Both the position numbers and the translations under genes were made by a program. A stretch of 64,000 bases of DNA, taken from Amia ocellicauda. Its lineage: Eukaryota > Chordata > Actinopteri > Amiiformes > Amiidae. Below are positions 37,039 to 47,892 of the stretch, in pieces. The DNA lies in contig NC_089856.1 in NCBI RefSeq assembly GCF_036373705.1, positions 12,926,501 to 12,990,500 of the forward strand, given 5' to 3'. Every line of letters begins with the position of its first letter. Position 1 is the first letter of the stretch. A model generated the notes under the pieces. The model did no database searches and was not told where the DNA came from. It saw nothing but the letters and a program-made list of their open reading frames with translations.

Positions 37039-37055
37039 TTATCTGGCTGGCGCAG
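37039..37055 (-). promoter_or_regulatory. Composite E-box half-site/GATA motif
   Basis: On the minus strand CTG is followed by nine bases and then GATAA, with A before GATA. This is the spacing recognised by TAL1/GATA1 complexes. It lies between the divergent genes NFE2 and COPZ1. A few such matches are expected by chance in 64 kb, so this is a lead only. Confidence 0.3.
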
Positions 37056-38672
37056 GTCAGAGTCAGGAAGCAGGGTAGCACCCCCTGGAGGATGAGAGCC
37101 GCCACATATTATTATTATTATTTATTTCTTAGCAGACACCCTTGTCCAGGGCGAGTTAAAAACTACATACACAGACAGACACAGACTCACACTGTGCTGA
37201 AGACAACTGAGAGGATGTCATTTCTCAACTAGTGCTCAGTTCTCAGTTACCGGTAAATGTTCTGCTCTGGATTGCCAATACACTGACTGTGCCTGGTTGG
37301 ATTGTGGCAATGGAGTTCAGTACGATGCACACAGCCAACTGGTTCTGACCCGATACTGGCACCTTACTGTAAACCGGTGCCTCCGTAATCGTGTGCAGTT
37401 TTCAAAGAGGAAGTGTATTCTCAAAAAGTACTGACCAGGGCAAACAAAAATAGACAAATCGAGATCTGCCACAGACAGGGGCGCAGTCGCTACAACTGCC
37501 CAGAAATACAGCGCTCTATTATTTTCTAATTTGATTTGATTTTCCATTCTTTTTTCTTTTGGTCTGTAGTCTGCCCTTCACCTCTCAGTGTCCTGTGTTG
37601 TGGTCTCGGGGTCTGAGTGTGGTGGAGAGTGTGTGTGTGTGTTTGGGGGGAGGTGTAGGAGGGGGGCTGCCAGGAATCAGGGACAGGGACTTCCCAAATT
37701 CCCTATTTCCCAACACCCAAGTCACCCCTCCACCCCCACCCTTCCACCAACCATAACCCCAGACCAATCAGAGTGGGCAGTCATATTATGGCTGCCATGG
37801 CGATGAGGGTCTGACACAAAGACAAACTGCATACGCGTGCCTTTCTCTCTCCTTCTCTCCCTCTCCCCTCCCCTCCTTTGTGTCCCTTTCCTCCCTTATC
37901 CCTCTCTCATTCTCCCTCTATCTCTCACTCTCCCAGCTCCCTTCTCTCCCCTTCCCCCCCTCAGTCTATTTCCCTGTCTCTCTACCTGCCTCTTCCTCTC
38001 TTCAGCTCTCTATTTCTCTGTCCCCCTCTCCTGCTCTCCCACTCTCCTCTTGTCTAGACAGTCTCCACCCAATCCAACCACCCTTCATTTCATTTGTGGT
38101 GTAAACCCCCCCTTCCCATAATCCCTCCACCCCCAACACACACGCAGACCCCCCCACACACCCCTACCCCTTCTCTAAAGTGACCACAGGAAATCCTTAA
38201 ACTGATGAAACACAGACACACCAAGTCTACACTTGACCACTAGGCTGAATCCAGTATGTGTGTGTGTGTGTGGGTGTGTGTTTCTCTTTCACCCTCTCTC
38301 TCTATCCCTACCTGCTGCAGTGATGGTTTCTTATTAACACTTCTCTGTGACTACATGTGTGCATCTGTGTGTTGTGTCTATCCACGTCTGCTTATGTGTC
38401 CAGACGTGTGTTTGTGTATCTATATGTGTGCCATTTTCAATGGCTAGGAAAGCCCTATGGGCATCTCTTAATTTGAAAATGCACTGCGTCACACAGCTGG
38501 GAGAGGAAGACAATGGGGAAAGGAGAAAAGCACTGGGAATACAGGCTTGCAGAACATATCCGGGAGGACCTCGATCCAAGAATGTGTGTTTGGAGGAGTT
38601 CTCAGTCTTGCAGATGGTTTGCAGCAGTCATAAAAGATGTTTGCTCTCGATCTGTTGCTGTGTTGTGTTGTG

Positions 38673-38707
<35 letters not shown>

Positions 38708-39315
38708 GCACACAAGCTCTCCTGTTGCTAAACGCAGTCCTGTGTTGTGCAATGGGCCAGAGTGTGGAGAGAGGGAGGGAGGGAGGGAGGATGGAGCAGT
38801 GGGGTGATAGCAGGGGCTGATCCCCATCCCTCCTCTCCTGCCAAAACCACAGAGGACAGCAGCTCCCTTAGTGAACACCTACATCAACTTTATCAGCTCT
38901 GCACACAGCTTCCGCCCCTTCCTCCCCCTCCCCCCCCCACCTCTCTTACTCTCTCCAGCCCTCTCGGCGCAGCAGACATCACTACCCGAACTCAAACGCA
39001 GACAGCCTTACAGTGACACTGATGTCTGCGAGCAGCAGGGGTCGAGCAGCTGTGTCTGGGGGCTGTCCGGGGGGTCTATGCTGTTTAACTCATTGCATTG
39101 TGCTGAGGTCTGTACTGTCCTGTGTGGGTTTGCTAAACCACTCTGCCCACTTTGAACTTGAGTCACCAAGTGTGAATTAAACAATAATAATAAATAAAAT
39201 CAATGATGTTCAACTACATCCTTCTTCTTCGATTCACTTATGTTATTAGTAGTATTAGTAGTATTTATTTTGTAGCAGACTTGCTTACCCAACAGTTCAA
39301 ACAAAGTATGCACAG

Positions 39316-39381
<66 letters not shown>

Positions 39382-39945
39382 AGAGGTACTGCTTAAACAG
39401 AAAACCCACCTATTTCATTTTAATTTTGGTTTTAATGTAATTTGAGAAAACAACACAACCCAAAAAACAGCCATTATATTTTGAAATACCCTGCACTAAT
39501 CTCTGCATCTTATCACTGAACACAGCAAGCATCCAGTGATGATTGCTTTAATGCAACAGTAGCAAAAGTTTACCTTTCTCACCACACAACCCCCCCACCC
39601 CATGAAACTGGAGCACACAGACACTGATCGCTTGAAATTTGTGTCATCAGAAAACCAGGACCTTAATCTAAATACAGCATTATTTTAAATTTGTATATTA
39701 CAAAATTACAAAAATACATGGAAATATATGTAACAAATACATGTCCCCCCCAATTTTGAGAGAACGTTTAATAGTCCCCCCAATAAGGTGTGTTCGGCTC
39801 CATAGACATAGTGGATGCGTCGTCGTCCCAAAATTCTGAAACCAAATGTACGCCACTGTATATATAGAAGCTGTAGAGTGAAGCAATTGGAAACATCTTG
39901 GGGAGGCCTTCATCCAGCAGTGGATCGATATGGGCTGATAGTGAA

Positions 39946-40008
<63 letters not shown>

Positions 40009-40599
40009 TTTATTTTTATTACAAAAAAAAAATGTGGGCACTAGATATATGCCATCGTATAATAATATTTGATAAATGTTAACATAACATAACGTTCTAA
40101 TATATGTCAGTGTGGGCAGTTAATGCTGATGCACTTCCAAAATGGTAACTATCACACCGCTGTTATTAGGCCTTTATGTATTTATACCACACTTAAATTC
40201 AGTTACAGCAGATTGTAAAATACTAGCCCTCTGGGTCAAGGTCAGAGTTCAATGATAAGATCTGCTGTATGAGAGTAAAGTTGTAAGACTTCAAAAGTCT
40301 CAAGATATGCCATGTGCACAATACTGCTGTGACCTTAGGATGACTCAAGACTCCAGCTCTCATACAGATGAGTTCCAGAAAAACATTCTCACGCTTCACT
40401 GTGAGTCTGCGTTATTCGAGTAGTTCCATTTAGATTAATGAACATCGCTCATTAGACTACATAGTGAATAGATCGGAAAGAAACATTTTGTATGATCTCA
40501 ATACAAAATATGTCATAAACGGTTACAAACGGGACTGGGGGCTTTGGTGCAGCATGGCTAACCACGACATTACATATAGCGTACAATAAAAATGCTATG

Positions 40600-41010
40600 A
40601 ACGGAACAGTGCCCAGTCTCCAAACGGCCGAGGTCAGTGTCTGAGCGCGCCGTCTGCGCCCACCGCGGCCCGGGCGGAGGTTGCCGTGGTTACCTGGCCG
40701 TGGTGACGTCACTGCGAGGGCGGCCAGCGTTGCCGGGCAGCAGTCCGGCTTCCCAGCAGCTCCCACGCGCGGAGCCCACAGAGGCAGCAGCGCCAGGACG
40801 GGCCTCCCGACACACTGACACACTGACACACTGCCGTGGGCACGACACCCCGCTGACCGACACACTGACACACTGCCGTGGGCACGACACCCCGCTGACC
40901 GACACACTGACACACTGCCGTGGGCACGACACCCCGCTGACCGACACACACTGACACACTGCCGTGGGCACGACACCCCGCTGACCGACACACACTGACA
41001 TGCGGCAGGA
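40600..41010. promoter_or_regulatory. Unassigned CpG-rich island with a consensus CRE
   Basis: GC- and CpG-rich sequence stands out from the AT-rich DNA on both sides. It has a perfect palindromic CRE (TGACGTCA, 40704-40711) and GTTGCCGTGGTTAC, close to an RFX X-box, near 40679. No coding exon begins here. It could be a distal NFE2 promoter, a non-coding RNA promoter or an enhancer. A minisatellite occupies its right half. Confidence 0.5.
40807..41000. repeat. Four-copy 42/44-bp GC-rich minisatellite
   Basis: CTGCCGTGGGCACGACACC recurs at 40831, 40873, 40915 and 40959, spaced 42, 42 and 44 bases, with a CACTGACACA-type remainder. The copies are nearly identical, implying recent expansion. 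Open frames on both strands (up to 223 codons, 40452-41123 minus) come from this repeat and are not genes. Confidence 0.95.
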
Positions 41011-43190
41011 CACCCCGCTAATATACTTTTAAAAGAAAGAGAGAAATCCCGATCTTTCATGTATGTATTTATTGTGTGATAATGGGATTGCCACTGACTC
41101 CACGGAAATCCAACGAGTGGCAAAGTGTAATACCTTCATTGAGTAGAACTGTACGTGTGTTTAGACGGAGACCCCCATGCCCCCCTTCAGCATGGCACTG
41201 CCCACTCCATGACCACTCTGAGTGTTGGCGGCCTTACCACAACCCCTGACCCCACCGGAGTTGGCTCTGATCCAGCAGGTCCAGGGTCTGACACACTCTG
41301 ACCTGGAGTTCTGGGAAGCAACATTAAAAAAACAACGTTTGTCTTATTGTTTGTTTATCTTGGTTTTGATTTCCCTGCACAGACACTATCTCATTTCATC
41401 CCGGTACTGGTACTGTGGCGGTCACCCTTTACAGTCTGGAGAACGAAGCCCGAAACCGCCTGAACGTCTCTCTCCCTCCCTCTCTCTCTCCCTCCCTCCC
41501 TCTCTCTCTCTCTCCCTCTCTCCTCTCCTCTCCTCTCTCTCTCTCTCTCTGCGTTTACATCTCCTTGGCCTCGCTCTGCTCTAATGATAGGTTCACCGCT
41601 TTGTAAAACCTAAACACGGTCATTTTGCACTTCAGCTGTGGTCTTTCTGGCTGCCCTTTACAGCGACCCACATATTTCTATGTGGTTTTACCATACTTCA
41701 CACTGTCTGATAAGATTTTTACGCTTACATAAAACATACAAGAATTGCAGATATCAGTTTACTTGGCGGTGGTGTTGATGCGGGGAGATTCCCTATATGT
41801 GAACTTCATTCTCCAGCAGTTTCAGCTAACCGAAAATATTGAATCATGCAAATCATGAGTCCGTCGCTGGATTTAAACGATAAGACCGTCGATCTTGTGA
41901 GCAGAACTGGGAAGGCAGCTAGGGGGGCATAGCTAACGCACTTTAGACACTATTTGATCTACAACATTTTAGCCTATCGTTAACATCCGTTAACTTCGAG
42001 AGATTTGAGCTTTAAGACATAAATAATCAAAATCATAATCAATAATGATTTTTATTTATTTATTTATTTATTTATTTGTGCGTTCGATGCGTTCAGTGAC
42101 AAATTTAATTATTTTTGTGGGGGGCTACAATACGAAAATATTCTTAAATGAAAACGTGAATTCTGAAAACGTACAGACCTAGACAAATACTAATAGGCCT
42201 ACCACATATACAAATTGTAGATTCTTCGTGTATTCACACTTTTTAGAAGTTTTGCACTTTCTTGTCGTTGTTTCCATTTTTTAAAAGAGAATAATTAAAA
42301 AATGATAGAAATTTTCAACCAAAATACACTTGCAACACAATTGCGGCTAACCATTACGTTTTGCAAGGCCAGCCTCTGCTTTCACAATTCGCCCTTTCGG
42401 ATAGATTTCGAAATGCAATTGAAGACTACCAAAGAATCTAAGGGACTAAAAAAATAGAAAGAGACAAAAAAAATAAGTAGCAGAATAAAATACATCATGC
42501 CCTGTAGTAGCAACAGTTTTGAACATTTTCTCACCAGAGGTCAAAATGTCACATGGGGACTGTGAATATGGGAACCTAGTATTTTTTCAGATTAATTTCT
42601 CTAGTAGTCGTCACATCATATCCTCTTAAGTGTGCTGCTTTCTCTTTTTTTATCATTCATGTTGGGGCTATTATAATTGTATAGATATATATGCCTTCCC
42701 CAATTTGGCAGAGACAAGTGTCAATCAACACGGTTCAGACTCCAGTACCAGTGTGGGAAAGATTCCATATTTGCTATCACAGATCCTGTGAAATGTTTTG
42801 GCTTCCTTTAACACTGCCATGGCACAAACAGCACACCCAGGGGCAGGGACATGCAGGGGAGGGGCAGGGGTGACGTGAGCCACTACCCCTTTTCATTCCC
42901 CTACCCTTTCTTCCTGATGTGCCCCATTTTTCCCAACTGCACCTGGTCAGCCCCCGCCCCCCCCCCCTTGACCGATGTGCCCCTTAGTTTGTTTGCCCCC
43001 CGCAAGCCTGTGCATGTCACTGCCACGGGGCATTGTAGGGAGGGTGGGTCCAATTGCCACTGGGGGTGCTGTTTAATTGTTGGCCACACCTGGCAGCTTT
43101 ACTACAGTTGTGCATTTTGCACTGTGGGGAATCCTGGGAATCCACAGTCTTCCCTGGTATCCTCCAGAGTTAGCTCAGCACCGTCTGGAC
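41011..43190. other. Intergenic DNA, nothing coding recognised
   Basis: It contains a CT-rich tract (about 41465-41555), a TTTA repeat (42049-42077) and unremarkable AT-rich sequence. No exon with splice context was found. Confidence 0.5.
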
Positions 43191-43198
43191 TGTATAGG

Positions 43199-43516
43199 CC
43201 AATGGTTCCCAACCCTAGTCCTGGAAGACCCCCTACCTTGCTGTTTTTTGTTCCTGCCGAACTCCCAATTACTTAATTGAACCCTTCATTGAACTACTAA
43301 TGTCCTAAATCAGAGCCATTTTAAACAGAAGGGGGGTTTAAGTACAGATTTGTATAAAGAACTTATTAAAGAACCAACACTTATTACACAATTTAAAAGG
43401 TAAAATCTAAGTCAATTATTACTTCAATTAAAGTTCAATTAAGTAATTGAGAGCTTGGTTGGAACAAACATCAGCAGGGTAGGGGGTCCTCCAGGACTAG
43501 GGTTGGGAACCACTGG
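43199..43516. mobile_element. hAT-type palindromic MITE, copy 1
   Basis: The left end CCAATGGTTCCCAACCCTAG and right end CTAGGGTTGGGAACCACTGG are inverted repeats, and similarity continues inward through GTCCTGGAAGACCCCCTACC. The AT-rich core has ACTTAATTGAACCC and its partner TTCAATTAAGTAATTG. Flanks TGTATAGG (43191-43198) and TGTAGAGC (43517-43524) agree at six of eight bases, consistent with the 8-bp target duplication of hAT elements. Confidence 0.85.
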
Positions 43517-43523
43517 TGTAGAG

Positions 43524-43836
43524 CAGTGTTTCTCAAACCTGTCCTGGAGTAACGCCTACCCTCCTGGTTTTTGTTCCAACCAAGCTCTCAATTACTTAAT
43601 TGAACCCTGAGTTGAACTAATCTTTTCCTAAATTAGAAATAATGTAATTATTTTTAACAGTAGTGGTTTAAGTATAAAATTGTTTAAGGAAAATATTATG
43701 GATCCTACTTTTATAAGTTACACAATTTAAAGAGTCAACTTTTTATAATTAAGGGCTCAGTTAAGTAATTGAGAGCTCGGTTGGAACAAAAACCAGAAGG
43801 GTAGGTGGTACTCCAGGACAGGTTTGAGAACCACTG
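43524..43836. mobile_element. hAT-type palindromic MITE, copy 2, abutting copy 1
   Basis: Ends CAGTGTTTCTCAAACCTGTC and GACAGGTTTGAGAACCACTG are inverted repeats; the interior again has ACTTAATTGAACCC and its complement. Flanks GTGTAGAG (43516-43523) and CTGTAGAG (43837-43844) match at seven of eight bases. It belongs to a related but distinct subfamily from copy 1. Confidence 0.88.
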
Positions 43837-44713
43837 CTGTAGAGGAATCATCCTTAACCCAGATGAATATGGAGGTGCTTCATTAGCAAACAGGAAACAG
43901 TGATCATTTGCTCGCTTTACCTAATCTCTGACTTAGAGAAGGCCTTGATCAGGGAAGAGGACATGAACCTTAACTTTTAAACACCATTTACATCTAATTA
44001 ACAGAGGGTAAAACAGTTACTTAAGTGTAATGCATGCAGGCAAACAACAAATCATGCATAACAACCCCAGTAAAGTCTAAGTAATATAAAATATTTGTAT
44101 TTATGTGTTTTATTATTATCATAATTATTATGATTCATACTGTGTCATTACAAATCATTACGATGCCTTTGTCCTCGGCGACTTGTAATATTTTTGCAAT
44201 GGACTACTTATACCAATATGAATCAATTATCACTTAATTGCCTGAAATTGCATTCCAAAGTATTTGTTTGTAGGGGTGGGGATTAGCTGGGGCTGAGGAA
44301 GGGGGTTATCTTGACACCCCATTCACCCTCCTCCTCTAAACACATTGCTCTGTGTAATAAAGACAGCTTGCTTGCAAAGAGAAAAGAAAAGAAAAAAGCA
44401 TTAATTTATCACCCTCACTTGATCAATTGTGAAACGCCTGTTTCTGAAGAAGCCCTGGGTTGCTTCCGTTGAGTGTTGCAATGGCACAGGCCCAACTCCT
44501 CGAAACCACGGCAACTACGACGGACATTCTTTCCTGGCATTTTGCGACAACATCCCCTTTTCATACAAGTTTTTTCTTTTTCATTGCTTTTTTTGCATTT
44601 TTCTTTTTTCTCTTTTGCACGGTGCTCTGCAAGGTGTGGGTAGCAGACAATATCTGAGCTCACTCACAGTGCAGACCATATTCTATTTTAAATCTTGTAC
44701 TTATTCTACACCA

Positions 44714-44755
<42 letters not shown>

Positions 44756-44890
44756 ATCACACTGTACTTTACTAATATTACAGAGTGTTGGGCCCACAAT
44801 ATGTATCTATACTTCAAAAAGAAAACATATCTCTTATTTTATATATTATTGAATATGCAGGTAGGGACACAGAAAACTTTGCTCACCCAT

Positions 44891-45003
<113 letters not shown>

Positions 45004-45509
45004 GTTATTATTGCATTACTTTTTGTAATGTTTGTAATCTAAGTAGTAGTATAATTTAGGTTAGGAGAAGTATGTATCAGTAATTGAAAGTCAAAGTAAA
45101 TTAGTAGCAGTAGTATAATAGCAGGTATGTTCATTTTCATTATATTTTATAAGTTAGTATGAGTGTATGTAAGCAATATTATTACAGAATATATTAGCTG
45201 TACATTGACTTTGTGTTCTTGCCGACCAGGCTGAGTCGTAGCCAGCTAACTCCTGGACCAGTTCTTCTACTTGTTCCCGTGATTGTAATGAAAATATGTC
45301 AGTCAGGTTAGGAGCAGTAATAGCTGTGGCAGTGACAGTGTGTGACGGTGCAGACGTAGTATAATATCAGGTAGGTTAGTGTCCGTGTTGCTATGTAAGT
45401 TAACACTATGTAAGTATAGGTACATCAGAAGCATTGATACTACAGTATATAGTTTAGTAATACTATGTTTCAGTCTGTTAGTGTATCAGTCATGGAATCA
45501 TTAAAGTAT

Positions 45510-45690
45510 GGTAGAGGGGGGCAGGGGCGTGTCATAGGGGACAGGGGGAGTGTTGTATGGGACAAGGGAATATGGCAGGGGACAGGAGTGTGTCGAAGGG
45601 GACAGGGGCATGTCGTAGAGGACACGAGTGTATTGTAGGGGACAAGGGCATGTCATAGCAGACAGGGGTGTGTTGTAGGGGACAAAGGTG
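45510..45690. repeat. Minisatellite with GTGTCATAGGGGACAGGGG-type units
   Basis: About six imperfect copies of a 26-28-base unit, each ending in GGGGACA(A/G)GGG. G runs on one strand make it a possible quadruplex former. Confidence 0.8.
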
Positions 45691-46319
45691 ATGCAGCCTT
45701 ATCTTTGTATGTGTGTGTTTCTCAGTCAGTCTGTGTATGTGTGTGTGTGTTTGTCAATGTATGCGTGTGTGTGTTTGTCAGTGTGTTTGTCACTGATTCT
45801 TCTTTGCAAATAGACACTATCAGACCTCCACCTGACCAGTGTACAATGTGGACAGCGTCGAGAGCAGTGTGTCCTGTGTCGATAATGTCTTTCCCAGCCA
45901 CTGTGTCGCTGGATGATCAGGGGCTAAAGTCAGTGCTGTAGCAGGAGATGGCCTGTAGGATAAGGTTTACACTTTTAGGAATGGACAGATGTACTATATA
46001 TCATGTGTATCATACCACGGTATCTTCATATTTTAAATAAATGCATTTACCATAAATTAATTATTCTGTCTATCAAAAGCTGCGTATGACATTTTTTGCT
46101 ACGTAATGACACTTCTTGTGAGTCTTTTCCTTATTGGGTTTGTATTTGCATATTAAGGTTTCTTGATGTAAAACGTTCATCATTCAGCATTAGCATGATA
46201 ATGGCTTTCAAGTCACAAAAGGTACTGCATATGACCATAAAATTACATTTTCAAATAAAGCCTTTTCAGTCGGTTTCTTGTTTAAGTTTAATGACAGTAT
46301 TTCTATCGTACAGCCTACT

Positions 46320-46620
46320 CGTTTCCTAGCAACAGAAGAAAAGTGGACATTGGCATTTGACTGCGCCTGCGTGACTGCGGACCAATCGCCTTCACGCTCC
46401 TCAATACTGGGCGGGATATCTGCCGAGCTGGCCATACAGGACGGTCAGCGGAATAACTAACCAATCACCACAGTATGTCTTCCTGCGGGGGCGTGTTTTG
46501 TACGTTGAAGGACAACGGATTTCAACCACTCAAAAAAGAGAGCTGTATGATTGACGTACGGCAGCAGCCAATCGAAAGAAGTGTAGTGTTTTGCTATTTC
46601 CACGTCGGCGGACTCGGAAG
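46320..46620 (+). promoter_or_regulatory. copz1: COPZ1 promoter and 5' UTR
   Basis: Three CCAAT boxes (46382-46386, 46461-46465, 46568-46572), an NRF1-like TGCGCCTGCGTG near 46371 and an RFX-like GTTTCCTAGCAACA at 46321 precede the ATG. The start codon sits in GGAAGATGGACGCG, resembling the ETS/YY1 context of housekeeping genes. There is no TATA box. The region is the likely source of COPZ1 and, by intron hosting, mir-148b. Confidence 0.7.
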
Positions 46621-47857
46621 ATGGACGCGCTAATTCTGGTATTGTAACTCGGGGGAACCGTGAGAGAATAACACGGCAGATATAATGGTGGAGGACATTA
46701 ATTAAATGTTTCGGGTACAGGGAGAAGTAAGGTGTCAACACTGTGAAAATGTCTCTGAATGAGCCAGGGTAAACCTGCGGCCTGTATGTGAACGCCAAGC
46801 ACCGAGTTAAAGTTGGAATTCTAGCCGAGATCACGATACAGACGAGAGGTTTTACGGAAGTGAGATTGGTCGCCAAAGCGTTCTGATCTCGTGTTCACGT
46901 CTTTTTTATTTATTTGCGTGTTTGTTCATTCATTGAAATTAAATCGGTGGTTCCGTGTGTTGCTTTAATTCATAATAGATTATATTAAGTTGCTGAAATT
47001 TACATTTTTTAATCGTAAAATTGATTTATTTGAATGAGAGAAATTACACAAAGGATCTATTGACTGAGTGTGTGATTGAGTGAGAGAGAGAGAGCGGCAT
47101 TTAACTGCAGTTAGTTTTTAATCGCCATACAATAGAATACAGTTAGTAAAAAGTGTCTGACGATTAAGTTTTCAATGGCAAAGCGCTTCACAGTCGTACA
47201 TGTGTGACACAGCGACACATCATTTCCACTTGTGTCTGTTAAGCGTATAAGCCAGTGCTTCCCGACCCTGGCGACCCAGTGTCCTGCTAGATGTGCTTCC
47301 AACTGAGATTTCAGTTCCTTAATTTAACAAATAATTGTCTCAATCGGAGCCTATTCATATTTGTAAACCACTGGAGATGTCAATTTAAGTATATAATTGT
47401 TAAACAATTTCAACAGTGGAATGAAGCAAATTAAGTTAAATTAAAATTGTAATTCATTAATTAAGTGTACAGTAGGATAAAAAAATACGACAGGACAGGG
47501 GGATCCCGGGACTACTGGTCCAAACTATAAGTTTGGGGATCCTCAGCATATATTAACTGGAGTCTAAGGAAAATAGCCCCACTCCTGTTTTGGTTGCCCC
47601 TTCATATAAATTCCTAAGAAAACAATTGACCTAACAGCCGATCGGTGGAGCCAACACACGTCTTGAGCTCCGACCCGGGAGAGTGTCTTCTGTTCCAAAC
47701 CAGCCCACCTCAGCTCCCAGTAACACAGCTGGTCTGAGTAACACTGATGAACTGGTCACTATCAATACTTCTCTACAGACTGAATTTCATTAAAACTATA
47801 TTTCAAGCCATCAGCTGAAATATAAGTCTCCTGTAAGACTGTCATATAGGACTATAT

Positions 47858-47892
<35 letters not shown>

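Larger units (their letters stand above)
34436..40599. other. Non-coding DNA between NFE2 and the orphan CpG island
   Basis: No coding exon is recognisable. Contents: AT-rich DNA (about 35060-35430), C-rich low-complexity DNA (about 36180-36500), a G run (36918-36937), a GATA/E-box motif (37039-37055), a SINE-like tail ATTTATTTCTTAGCAGACAC (37110-37160), a pyrimidine tract (about 37840-38060), a GT tract (38661-38709), an ATT run (39316-39379) and a TA run (39948-40005). Confidence 0.5.

Noticed and set aside
40452-41123. 223-codon minus-strand open frame with repeated Cys/Val/Arg motifs
   Set aside because: It is produced by the 42/44-bp minisatellite; several frames on both strands are open at once and there is no recognisable domain or splice context.
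43199-43836. Inverted repeats considered as long structured RNA genes
   Set aside because: Target duplications and terminal motifs show they are hAT-type MITEs.
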